A program made the position numbers and the translations under genes. The notes beneath the pieces were generated by a model that ran no database searches, was not told the DNA's origin, and saw only the letters and a list, made by a program, of their open reading frames with translations. DNA of 64,000 nucleotides, from assembly GCF_033568475.1 (NCBI RefSeq), contig NC_133123.1, positions 134,252,242-134,316,241 on the forward strand. Direction: 5' to 3'. The stretch comes from Henckelia pumila. Its lineage: Eukaryota > Streptophyta > Magnoliopsida > Lamiales > Gesneriaceae. Each line of letters opens with the position of its first letter. Positions within the stretch are counted from its first letter, which is position 1. Below, in pieces: positions 23,316-34,812 of this stretch.

Positions 23316-23759
23316 ATGAAGCACAAATTACTAATTATCATCTTGGTAATTTCCATCTTCTTGCAAGCAACGGCATTGGAGGAAAAAAGATTTTGTTCCA
23401 TATTCTTGGCAAAATACACCATTCATGTAGTGAATTATCTCCCCGCAGATGCCATAAAATTGAGAGCCCATTGCGCTTCTAAAACGAAGTTGATATGGAA
23501 CGACACGATTATCTCAGGTCAAGATATCCGATGGAATTTCTGCAATTCCTTCTTTTACAAGAGTCTCTACTTCTGTCATTTCTTTTGGGGATCGAGCCAG
23601 TCGGCATTCGAGGTTTTTAATTCAAACACGGCACAAGATTTATGTCCCAGTACAACATGCTATTGGGAAGTACGAACTAAAGGGATTTATTTGTCTGGGA
23701 CTTATCCTCCCTCAAAATTCAAACTCATGCATAACTGGACTAACGTCCATATCAAATAA
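23316..23759 (+). CDS. S-protein homologue (SPH), copy 3
   Basis: A secreted protein of 147 residues in one exon. The signal peptide (1-20, ending ATA) is one residue longer in its hydrophobic core than in SPH1. The family pattern is complete: 'IHVVNYLP', 'AHCASKTKLIW' with Cys53, 'WNFC' with Cys76, 'YFCHFFWG' with Cys87, and 'CYWEVRTKGIYLSGTYPP' from Cys115. The six cysteines (27, 53, 76, 87, 110, 115) align with SPH1 and SPH2. N-X-T sites are at 62 and 140. By sequence it is nearer SPH2 in the mature domain. It has the intact DUF1635 gene as its convergent neighbour, about 0.9 kb downstream. Confidence 0.92.
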   Translation: MKHKLLIIILVISIFLQATALEEKRFCSIFLAKYTIHVVNYLPADAIKLRAHCASKTKLIWNDTIISGQDIRWNFCNSFFYKSLYFCHFFWGSSQSAFEVFNSNTAQDLCPSTTCYWEVRTKGIYLSGTYPPSKFKLMHNWTNVHIK

Positions 23760-24679
23760 CTTGGAAACATTTTACTGTATCGCGTATATGTTATCTGTTT
23801 TAATTTCAATCATTAATTATAATCCAATTTATTTCATTTCGATATAACTTTTGTTAAAACGATAACGTCGAAATCCTTCGGTTGAGGATGAGGTTTTTGC
23901 GAGAAGATATTTGGAGCAATGATAAGATTCAAAGCCAGTGGTAGACATAGGGCATGATGCAGGTTTGGTACAATGTCATGTAAAGTGAGGTTAGTTGGTA
24001 TCTTTAAGTTAAGTTGTTTGGTTAATAAGGCCATGTTATAATAATTAATAAATCGGCCATTACCTTTAAACAAAGCAAGAAATTAATTTTTTTTAAAAAA
24101 AAAAAAAATTTGACGAAAGCAACAACTTTAAATTGTATTAAAATAAGTCATCTTCCAAATGATGACATGATGGTCTACAACATCATAATCTACCAAGATA
24201 CACTAAATGCAATATTCCCACGTAAAAAAGAAAAGATTTGCACCCAATATAAAAATTAAATTCTCCAACCAATAGGAGAATTGTACGTGCGGCCCCATCT
24301 GATATTATCTGGGGAAATCAGACCAGCATTAGTAGTAAATGTAAATCTAGCTAAAATATATAATTCACAAAACCAACATATATATTATGATCCCTACAAT
24401 TAACTTTTGCAATAGAAAAAAAAGACCAGCTAGCTATAGTGGTAGATTCCACCTAGGAACTCCATTAGAGATAAGGGACTAGCTTGTGCAGTCAAGTCTA
24501 ATTATATTGAATTTAGTAGAAAAATGATTCAAAGTCTCTCCATCGACTATAAAAAGCTAAAAGGGCTGGATTAAGCTAGCCCACCTGTTACGTCTCATGA
24601 TCTGAATTAAGTTATAAGATTCTTAATACCTAAGAAAAAGCTTCAATTTTCGGAGGTTGCATCGACTAGTACGTACTAG
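23760..24679. other. intergenic between convergent SPH3 and DUF1635 genes
   Basis: Shared with the SPH1 3' flank (see 5715-6779). No further gene. Poly-A/T runs lie near 24090-24108. Confidence 0.6.
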
Positions 24680-24682
24680 ATG

Positions 24683-25379
24683 TCATAGACAAGAATCATG
24701 TTGGGCAGGAGTAATTGGTGTGGTACTATTAACCGGGGAAATTGCGACCGGCGGGATATCGGTGGAGTTGAGCTGAGGCGGCGGATGTTGCCACCGGGGG
24801 AGCGGCCCCGCGAGGAGGAGTGTGTGGAGGAGGGGTCCCGCCTCCATCACCGCCTGCAAGAACTTGCCGTTCTGCGGGAGTGACTTGTCGCCCTCGGAGG
24901 AGGACGACGATGGCGGCGCCCTGTAAGCAGGCGGCGGCCATGTCGTCGAATCGTCGCAATTCGAGGGCGACAAGGACACGTTCTCGTCCACGTCCACGTC
25001 CGAGGTGGCGCAATTTGAGGGTGGTAGTGTCTGAAGTTGTTGCAAGAGCTGGTGGTTCTCGGACGCGAGTGATCGGCATTGCGCTTGGAAATCGTCCCTC
25101 TCTCTGACGATGCTCGCCAGCAGGTTTTTGAGCTGGAGGATTTCGTCATCTTTTCGCCCAATTTCGTCGTGCGCGGTCAGGATCGCGGCCTCCAGCTCCA
25201 ATCTTGAGTACAGATACTCCTCAATTCCCTAAACAACATGCCACAAAAAAGCGCGAAAAAAGGCAACCATCAGATAAACATACACAAAAAACATGGATGA
25301 AATTGTGTAGACACATGTACTAACTCACCTCTTCTTGATAGTAGTAAGCCCAATGAAGAGGACTGCATTGTTGTTCCAT
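24683..25379 (-). CDS. DUF1635 family protein, two exons
   Basis: Exon 1 is 25329-25379, starting MEQQCSPLHWAYYYQEE, followed by a GTGAGT donor. Exon 2 is 24683-25228 after a TTTAG acceptor, and the join is in phase 0. The product has about 198 residues. The N-terminal half is a predicted coiled coil ('LELEAAILTAHDEIGRKDD', then 'LLASIVRERDDFQAQCRSL'). The C-terminal half holds the DUF1635 signature: 'GKFLQAVMEAGPLLHTLLLA' followed by 'GPLPRWQHPPPQL'. The molecular function of this plant family is not known to me. The gene converges on SPH3, and a decayed duplicate sits at 10440-10795. Coding GC is much higher than the flanks. The exon structure is inferred from splice sites and frame. Confidence 0.85.
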
Positions 25380-26250
25380 GTTTGGGTAGAGTTGAGCAGA
25401 AAAAAGCAAAATGTGAATGAATTGGGGGTTGTTAGTTACACTTTGTTAATTATAAGGTTTTGAGGTAGTTTGCTTTTTGCCTTTTCTTTGTTTGGTTGTA
25501 ATAATAATATGGGACATAGATATGGTTGGAGAGAAACAGAAAAAAGGCCAAAAGCATGGAAAGGGCAGGTATGGCTATTGCTCAACTTTATACTGCTAGA
25601 TTCTTAGTACGCACCTTTTAACTGTGAAAGGGATTCAAGAAATATATTATGAATTAAAGTAATTGGGAGCGAGGCTTGAGTGCCCTTTACTTAATTATAA
25701 TTGTATACATAGTAACCAGCACTTGTTACACTGTTTGTAGAAATAAATAGTTTTCTTCTTTGGGACCTCTTAAATGGTACGAATGTAATTAATAGCTTGT
25801 TTTAACATAAAATTGTCCTTTGATATATACATTCGAAAAGATGAAATAGTCCACATTGTTGTCAAGTGAACAAGAATGAAAAAATGGCGATTAATCATTA
25901 ATTGAATTTTTTTAAAAAAAACTTTTCGAAATTTTCCCTTTTTTTTTTCGCTGAAGGGTGGAGCTGGAGAGTGTCTCGTCGCAATCATGCCGCAACAATG
26001 TTCATTTCGAATAAAGAAATTTTATACATATATATATATATAATGAAAAAAAAATTAAAATAGCTTTGTCCATGGTTATCTCTGTTTATTATGTAAGATA
26101 GAAATACAAAAATGGTCTTTTGTCTTTTGATATATTCAATCTATCAAATTTTAAAAAAAAAAAAAAGACATCATATTAAAATGAAGCTGTATGATCTTTT
26201 GATGTGTTTGATTTTAAAGAACAAAACAAAACACGCAAATTAAAGTTATC

Positions 26251-26291
<41 letters not shown>

Positions 26292-28105
26292 ACATATCAT
26301 ATTAAAATCAAATAATTTTAAAAATACATATCATATATTATATTATATAAAAATAACACAAACTATTTGTATATTATATTATTACATGTGTGTGTTGCTG
26401 CTAGTATTAATTAATACACCATGTAATTGTATTTATTCATTTTCAAAATGCATTCTATTATACACGGTCGATCGGTATTGTGAGTGTAGATATAATCTTT
26501 AAAACATGTGAGCTCAGATTTATATAGTTGTAAAGTAAAATAACAAAATGTTTTGATTTTATTAATAAAATAAAGAGTGCATTACATATAGTTGAAGGAG
26601 ATGAATAAATACGATCAACGTAAGGGGAATTTATATACACTTAAATATACAATAGAGGCGAATCAATTCAAAAGAGTTTAGCGAAAATAAAATTAACACC
26701 TATATTTTTACCTCTCTGCTTTTTAAAAATAAAAATAGTTTTTATTTTTTTTAATGAATACAATTTTAAGCGCTGAAATAAATAAATAAATAATCAATTG
26801 TGATGGAGCTAAATTACTGTGATTTATTGCGAGGAATATTAAAATAAAGAAAAATCGTTTTTAAAAAAAAAAAAAAAAAGAAAGAAAAAGGAAAGAGATA
26901 AAAATGGGGAAATTAGTTAATGGTAGGGTCCATTCACAAAACTCAACAGTTCGAATTTTTTACCAACTCTGCTGGAAACTGCTCCACCACGCGTTTGTGG
27001 GCCTGTGGGCCACAGGCCCACAACCGCACATTTATCCACTAAATCGAGTTTTTATTATTACTGAAATTTTGATGTAGCGGATTGTATTGTTCGTTTTATT
27101 TTTTTTCAACGAACAAAAAAATCATTATTAATGTTAATGTATCAAAATTAAATTTCGAAAAATTAAAAAAATCAAAACTAAAATGATCAAATTAATAAAC
27201 TGAAAAAAACATTTTCCCTCAATGTTTTACTTTCATCCCACGAACAAATTATATTATATTAGTAAAATGATGCACACCGTTGCGTGTGTACAATAATAAT
27301 TAACATGATTTTATAAAATAAATTATATTTTAAATGAGAAAAGTTATAGTGGGGAGTGAGGAGTGCATGGTAAGTGGGAAGTGGGAAGTGGGAAGTGAGG
27401 AGTGGGGAGTGGGGGATTAGCCTACACGTGAAAGAAGAAATGAAAAAAGAGGGGTAAAACAGAAAAGAAAAAATGGTGTCCTCAAGAAACGGATTTTCTA
27501 GCATGCTCAAGTATTATATAACAGTAGATATATATATATATATATATTTTTAAAAAACATGACACATTATCCTCGTAATTAAAAATTATAAAAAAAAATA
27601 ATTACAAATATTTTTGATACATATTGTATAAATATCAACATAATAAGACCGAACACTTATCGATATTAAAAACAATAACTAGTGATAACGTTGTAATTTT
27701 AATATTTTAAGATATACAATAGTCTAAGTATCATAATACGATTGTTTTTTTCTAGTAGAGATAAATAATGCATCCTAACATAAAGTAACCAATTATATAA
27801 ACACATAATACATGAGTATGATTAGTTTTTATAAATTATAATTTTAAAATATATGTTGCGTTCATATGTCACTAGTTTTCATAAATTATAACACTAATAC
27901 ACTACTACACTTTTGCAACTTGGATAATTGATCCAAATGTTAAAAAAATTAAAAAAAAAATCCAAGAAACACAAATGATTAAATATTCTCCCGATATGAA
28001 ACGATGGTGCTTTATTTTTCAACAACAAAATGATTATTAAGGTTTTATCCCTTGTGTCTACAAAACCAAAACGACAAATATACTCATTTCAAAACATCTT
28101 TTATA
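25380..28105. other. AT-rich intergenic sequence
   Basis: The 5' flank of the DUF1635 gene and then about 2.5 kb with no supported gene. It holds TA microsatellites (about 26255-26288 and 27525-27546) and a small GGGAAGT/GGGGAGT minisatellite (about 27351-27412). The palindrome 'tgggcctgtgggccacaggcccaca' lies at about 26998. Confidence 0.5.
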
Positions 28106-28113
28106 CTCTTAAC

Positions 28114-28616
28114 TAGAGTTGTCAAACGGGCCAATCCATGGCAGGACGAGCCGGCCCACCAAAAATCTACCTTTTGGCGGGCCGAAAATCCTCAACCCAA
28201 CCCAACCCAAGGTGGGTTGTGGATTAGGCGGGCCGGCTCGCGGGTTGGCTCATGACAAATAAAAATAAATAAAAAAATTATAAATAATTATAAATATTAT
28301 TTCATAAATAAATATTAATAAAAATATATTAATAAAAATTTAAATTATTGATTTCATGTGTGTAAATTTTATATAAAGTAATTAATACAAAAAAAATTCA
28401 TAACTTTTATTAAACAATACATATATCATAATAAAAATAAAAATAAGTTATTAATCCTCCAGGCCCGCGGGCCAACCCGCGCGGGTCGCGGGCCTTGGCG
28501 GGTTGACCCATATAGGCCCACCTTTTGTTGGGTTGAAAAAATGTCAACCCAACCCACTTAAATTGTGTGACGGGCCGGGCCGACCCGACGGGCTTAACCC
28601 AAATTGACGGGCTCTA
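28114..28616. mobile_element. hAT-type non-autonomous element, GGC-rich ends
   Basis: A 503-bp element with an exact 8-bp duplication, ctcttaac (28106-28113 and 28617-28624). The ends are TAGAGTTGTCAAACGGGCC and, inverted, TAGAGCCCGTCAATTTGGG. GC-rich arms rich in 'gggttg' and 'gcgggcc' surround an AT-rich core. The 8-bp duplication fits hAT transposition. Confidence 0.85.
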
Positions 28617-28624
28617 CTCTTAAC

Positions 28625-29895
28625 CCACATTGATTATCTCGTATACATGGCGGAAACAAATTATTAAATCTTGACTTAATAGCGTAAAAGAAAAAGGCAG
28701 ATTTAAAAATCTTATCTTATTATGTTAGAATTTTTTACATTTTTTGACCAACAATATTGGCACCCACGAATATAAATCTTTATTTATTATGGTTCAAGTT
28801 TTAATATTTCTCCTTAAAATTCATGGGTCCACATCGAATGATGGCTCTATATATAAAATGATTCCTTCGTATCATATGATTGTCACCTAACATGATGAAA
28901 ATACAAGAACATCGGTTTAATTACCTTTTCGTAGGAAATGATAAATTTAAGGATTTTTGTAACTAATTAATTATTTTTGAAACTATTTTCTGTATAAAAA
29001 TTACTTTGATTATAGTTCAATCATTATTGATGTAATTAAAATGCGTTGACATAATTATTGTCACTAATTATTAACGTTTCGCCAAGTCAAGCCACTACAT
29101 TATAAAGCCCGGGGCCAAAAAAGCACTTTTTTAAGTGTTTTTCAGTTAATAAGGTGTTTGGTAGACCAAAAAAATGCTTAAATAAACATTTTTTAAAGTT
29201 AAAATTAGAGCTTTTTTAAAAGCAAAAAATTGTAGCTTTTAAAAGCACTTATTTTAAAAAATCTCTATAAAATCTAAACGGGCTCACATTGGTTAAAATT
29301 AAAGGAAACGAGAATTGGGAGGATAAATTAAAATTGTTTTTTTTAAAAAATAAATTCATCATTCCTCCAATATTCATTTTGAAACTCTTCTTTTATTTTT
29401 CGTTTTTTTCATAATGATGAAGCATATGATCGATACTCTTCGGTGCACACTTAGTAAATAATATGATTTAATGATAACATGTAAATCATGCTGTGTGATC
29501 GATTTACATTTCCCAATTCAATTTCTAATACATGACACTCTCTTTTTAATACTCTCTGTGATTTATACTTCCCAATTCAATTTCTCAAATACAATTTACC
29601 ATAAACACTAAAAAGCAATACCTGAATTTTTAGAACCCTACCCAAAATGTATTGTCCAATAATATTAAGTTAGATTTGTGGAAAAGCAAAAGAATAACTG
29701 AAATAATTATGAATAATTCAAGTTTTGTCTGTTTATGGTGGGGGGTGCGAGTCGCCTTTTTTGGTTTCGTGCAGCAACACGGTTTACTCTGTTCAGATAT
29801 GAATTGATTGGCTTTAGATATTATAATCAAATCTTTTGTCACCTTATTGCTCTTCCACATGCCAATTTACATTATTCATGCATGGTTCCTTGGAG
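28625..29895. other. intergenic sequence
   Basis: No supported gene. Around 29118-29250 the sequence repeats AAAAGCAC/GCTTTT-type motifs, which look like remains of another non-autonomous element, but boundaries are not visible. Confidence 0.4.
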
Positions 29896-30596
29896 TATAA
29901 TCGAGCCGAGCCGAGCCGAGCCGAGCCGAGTAGCACACTACTTTAGCTCGAGCTCGACTCATATTTAATTACTCGAGCTCGAGCGAGTAGTTAATTTCGT
30001 ACTCGAGCTCGAGCTCGTCTATATCTCGAGCTACTCGAGCTCGAAAATTATTTATAATTATATATAAATATATATAAATAAAAAATTATATGAATGAATA
30101 AATAAATAAATAAAATATTATATACATTATATTTATATATATATATATATATTATATTTTATATTTATATGTGTTATCGAGTAGCTCTCGAGCCGAGGCG
30201 AGCCGAGCCGAGCCGAGTAGCACACTACTTGAGCTCGAGCTCGACTCATATTTAATTACTCGAGCTCGAGCGAGTAGTTAATTTCGTACTCGAGCTCGAG
30301 CTCGTCTATATCTCGAGCTACTCGAGCTCGAAAATTATATATAATTATATATAAATATATATAAATAAAAAATTATATGAATGAATAAATAAATAAATAA
30401 AATATTATATACATTATATTTATATATATATATATATATATATTATATTTTATATTTATATGTGTTATCGAGTAGCTCGCGAGCTACTCGAACACATATA
30501 TTTTGAGCTCGAGCTCGATTGTATGTTCTCGAGCTCGAGTCGAGTTTTGACCAAGCTACTCATGAGTAGTTTGGCTCGTTTACACCCCTAGTCCTT
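29896..30596. mobile_element. hAT-like foldback relic with an internal 287-bp duplication
   Basis: The right end reads 'ggctcgtttacacccctag', the usual terminus of a common plant hAT-like element. The left end is GAGCC-repeat-rich and lacks that terminus. Inside, a unit starting 'tagcacactac' at 29931 recurs at 30218, so a 287-bp segment is tandemly duplicated with very few changes. It is filled with GAGCTCGAG palindromes (SacI/XhoI-like), and the AT-rich tails differ only in TA copy number. Confidence 0.65.
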
Positions 30597-30890
30597 TCAA
30601 ACCTTTTTTCTTTTTTTCGTTTTTAAAAAAAAAAAAAACCAAAATCTTCTAAATTTTCTCAAGTATGCATTTATAGGAACAAAAGATTTGAGGGAGTTCA
30701 ATAATCAAATTTTTTTTTCCAGATCAAACATAGACCACACATGTGTTGGGACCAATAAACACATCCCACAACTCTGGAAAATAGCTGAAACCAACAATTT
30801 TATTTCCGTTTTCTTGGATGTGTTAAAAAAAAAAACAAGAAGTAAAATGCAGTAAAGTATCATTCAACTAAAATATACACAAAGATACCA

Positions 30891-32216
30891 TCAATCAAGA
30901 AAGATTGCTGTAGGATTTCCAGGGGAGGGTGGGCTAGAATTTAAAACAGAAACATGATTCCCAGCTCTAGCAACAGCCTCGGGATCCGTCGACGCGGAAA
31001 CATGCAAACGTTGGAGGCCTAACCGCCGCCTGATAAGTTCTGAATTCTCAGTAAGAACCTCAATTTCCCCGAAAGGCAGCCTCAGGTCCAGTGCTTGTAC
31101 CCCGACATCCTTCACTTCATCTTTCTTGAACCTCAGGAATGGCATACAAACCTTCTGAATTTGCTTAAAGTTGCCTTCTTTAACAAGTTCGGATTTTGTT
31201 AGTTCAGAAAAGATCTCCTTTTCTGGCGCGAAGCTGCAGGTTATGGGATCAAATTTCGCCCGGAGTATGTTCAGACATGCCTCTTTCCACCCATCATACT
31301 CTTCCTGCACGAAGATCAAGCCCACTCTCGGATTGTTTCGAGTACTGTTTTTCAGCAAAAGTTTCCTCATCGACACAATCGAATCCTGCAAATACTTGTT
31401 TGCGCTTTTGAGGGTAAGATTTGGTGGATCAGCTTCAGGCCATCCGGCTTTTACGACGTATCCATCCTTCTTCAAGAGCTCTCTCCACACGTATTCTGCG
31501 TAATGTGGGCAAATCGGAGCTATAAGTCGAGTTTGGACGTCCATAAATCGTCTCAACAAATCACGGTGCATTCCCCTGGAGGAGGTGCAAGAAAGTCTAT
31601 ACTCGTCTCTTGCAGCTTGAAGATCGTAGAAGCCGCTTTTCAGAACCTCTCGAAACATGTATTCGCCGTAGTTCTTCGCAGTCATCTTGACTGCTATATT
31701 CATCTCATTGAGGAAAACAGAATCTGCATAAGTGGTAGCGGGGCCGCTTCGCAAAGATAACTCATCATCGGCTAGAATCCTCTCCATCCATGAGATTTCT
31801 TTAGTAAGGCGCAAAACCGCAGCATTAGCAGTCTCAAAGACAAAGTTGGCATCATCCATCCCGTCCCCTGCATCCGCAAGGGAGAACCTAGTGGCATCAG
31901 CTGAAAACTCGGCAATAGCTTCACGAAGGTTGGACATTTTCTCGGAATTCAGCATAATGTGGCCGTTGCATCGGAATCCCTGCGGCCAATGTTGCTTGGG
32001 CATGAGAATTGTATGATTATATATACAAAATGTCAGATGATTCAGAATAAGTTCCTTGCCAGATACTCTCAGATCAAATGGATACCAATAATGAAACTCT
32101 TGCTTCATCCTATTAAGAAGAGACGACGCTATTTCTGAGGATTTGGGCAGCGGGCCGCCAGCAAATACAAAATCCCACGCCTCATCTGTTAAATGCTCCG
32201 CTTTTATTGAAGACTT
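30891..32216 (-). pseudogene. cytosolic leucyl-tRNA synthetase, C-terminal part
   Basis: An open frame of 441 codons to the stop at 30891-30893. It resembles the anticodon-binding and C-terminal region of eukaryotic cytosolic LeuRS, with 'FAGGPLPKSSEI', 'FHYWYPFDLRVSGKELI', 'NHLTFCIYNHTILMPKQHWP' and 'IMLNSEKMS' (the KMSKS-like loop, here EKMSN), then 'IAPICPHYAEYVWRELL'. The enzyme would charge tRNA-Leu. The piece is open but begins exactly at the CACTA junction. Its N-terminal side continues at 53357-53932. Taken together the gene is dead here: split by two transposons, with a stop codon upstream. A functional copy must exist elsewhere. Confidence 0.9.
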
Positions 32217-32226
32217 CACTAAAAAA

Positions 32227-32640
32227 AAACTTTGAGTTTAGCCACGGCCAAAACCGTAGCTAAATTGATTTACCCACGGTTTTAGCCACGGTTTTTGAAA
32301 CCGTGGTTAAATCCACCGTTGTTAAATTTAACCACGGTTTTTAAAAAAATCGTGGCTAATTAGCCACGGAATTTAAAAACCGTTGCTAAATTAGCCACGG
32401 TTTTTTTAAAAACCGTGGTTAAAATAGCCACGATTTTTTAAAAAACCGTGGCTAAATTAACCACGGTTTTTTTATAAACGTGGTTAAATTAGCCACGGTT
32501 TTAAAATAACCGTGGCTAAAATTCACACGGTTATTAAAAAAAACCGTGGTTAATTTAGCCACGGTTTGGTATTAAACCGTGGCTAAGTTAGCCACGAAAT
32601 TAAAAAAACCGTGGCTAAGTTAGCCACGGAATTTTCCAAC
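32227..32640. repeat. CACTA left subterminal repeat array
   Basis: Roughly a dozen units built on 'agccacggtttt' and its inverse 'aaaaccgtggcta', often as adjacent palindromes. In CACTA elements such repeats are transposase-binding sites. That role is inferred here. Confidence 0.85.
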
Positions 32641-34674
32641 ATTACAAGATAATATTTACAACATTCTAAAAATTTCATACGCAACCAATCAAATGACATA
32701 AACATAAAATTCTAAAGTATACATGATAAATTAAATACGAACAAAAACCATAAACATAAATCTAAAATTAACTAAAAATTCATTTGTAGCTTGTTTGATC
32801 TAATTTTTCTGTCAATCAAACACCAGCCATAATTGTTGAAGTGAAGTTAGTTTGTTAACCAAACATAAATTATAACATTGTTCATTCTGGAACTGCCCCG
32901 AAAAATAATGCGCATCTTGCTTGTAATAATGTAATGATACCTAAAAAGATATGTCTAATTAACTACAAAAAAAAGAACTCATATTCAAGTTAAATAAAGT
33001 TTTTATAAAGACTAGGTATGGGGACCTCAATACTTGAGATGTTTACCCAGGTTTGTAAATCAATGAGATAACTGTTATGACAGTTCAATGATCCACAAGA
33101 TATAGGCAAAGTACATCATCTCTGATACATTTAAAATAGATGTTGAGTTCCAAATTCAGAACATGGGCATGCCTTGAAACACCCAAAAAAACTCTCAAAT
33201 ACTGAGAAAACAAAACCTCATATACATAACAATTACTATACAAGCAATTACCATATATTTATTTTACAAAGTTCAGTCTAAAGAACTAAAGATATTTTGC
33301 TTCATACCGAGAAGAAAATGAAAAACATACCTCATTTTCAATCCATACAAAACCAGAAAAGAAGACTATATTTTTCTTCAATGTTTGCACCTGTAAGAAA
33401 GAATTCAGTGATCAAACTCCACATTAATGGAAGAAAATAACTACAAAAACCTGAACATAAGAAAGATGAAACATAAGAAAGATGAAACAAATGACATGAT
33501 GGCAGAACATAAATATTTGACATAGAAAAAGGAAACCTTCGCTTTTTTCCAAAAAAGAATGGTGTGAAAAAGCTGCAGGTTCTCGTCAGCTTTTCTCTTA
33601 GACAACTTGAAAGCCACTAAAAATTCATAATGTAGATAGCAAGATAGAGATCCAATAATATCAATTCATCCAATATTAACACAGATATAAAAATGAACTA
33701 GCAAGGTAAAATGCATTGAGATGGCTACCTACCTATAGTGCAGCCTTATTAGTTTGTTTAAAATAATGTTTTCAATTTGCTGCTTGAATGTTACATTTTG
33801 GTTGGTTAAATCATTCAGTTAGTTTATGTTAGAGCGAAGAAGAGGTGCATGACTCATCATATAACTACAGATGGCTTTATACAGAACTTTGAGTTTATAA
33901 ATTTAGTGAAATAAACTTTTTAGTTTTTTGCTCAGCATTTTGATAAAATATTCAATGAAAAACATTTGTCTAAAACATATCCTGGAACAGTTTTTTGATC
34001 AAAGTGGTTCCAAACTTTCAACACATTGAGAAACAAGTCAAAATCTTTGTTTTGCAATGACCAATCACCAACAAGCTAGACTTCAGCCAGATCCTCGTTC
34101 AAACCGAAACTAATATCACAACACTTATAACGATTTAAAAATTGCGAGTTGAGACCAAATAAAAAAACACGTCCAAACAGTAAATTGAGTTCTATATCTA
34201 AAATGGAGACCAATTTTGTAAAATTCCTAAGCTTCCCCCCATCAGACCATCATGAAACCATTACAACGCGAAGGGACACATTGATCAAATCATAATCTCA
34301 TAAAAAAAAAAACTCAACAAAGTAAGGAGAATCGTGACAAGCAGCAACCGCGATGCCTAAAACAAATAATCTGGTAGTATGTAGATTTTCACTTTAAAAC
34401 CCAAAGTAACTTTAAAGTTTAAATTCAGGTGGAAAAATAATATCGTACCATTTGGGATGTCCTTGAGTTGTGTACCTTTAAACTGTTAGCATAGAAGTCA
34501 ATAAAGTCAGTACCGATAATAATTTTGGATCCCCCTCTCTCAAACAAATAAAAAATATTAAGATTCAAGGTGATTCTTTAAAATTTATTTATACAAATTT
34601 CTACGCATTCTCCCTAATCTTTGGCAAATCTAATAACACTATCTAAGGGGTAAAATCTTTGATCAATTACTTAC
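32641..34674. other. CACTA interior, unassigned
   Basis: No clear gene. Short stretches on the minus strand near 33330-33390 and 33540-33615 have exon-like composition and splice-like edges. They may belong to the same captured gene as the fragment at 34675-34812, but I cannot prove it. Confidence 0.35.
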
Positions 34675-34812
34675 CTCAAAATTTCTTGCACATAGCATTT
34701 TGCGTAATAAGTTCAATTCAGAGAGATTTGAGTATGACATTGTTACCGTGGAAGTGATCTTAACTAAAAGCAAGTATCTTCCCTCTTGTTTCTCGTCAAT
34801 AAAAGTTATCAG
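34675..34812 (-). pseudogene. captured host-gene exon, part 2 (unrecognised)
   Basis: Minus-strand open stretch that reads 'KQEGRYLLLVKITSTVTMS' followed by 'NLSELNLLRKMLC', then a GTAAGT donor at 34674. It continues the fragment at 37613-37767 across the solo LTR. The frames on the two sides differ by one base in a TTTT run. I do not recognise the family. Confidence 0.45.

Noticed and set aside
24698..25161. Several GC-rich frames on both strands around the DUF1635 gene
   Set aside because: High GC keeps alternative frames open. Only one frame carries the family signature and joins exon 1 in phase.
31171..32016. Plus-strand frames of 71-110 codons
   Set aside because: They are antisense shadows of the LeuRS coding region and have no motif of their own.
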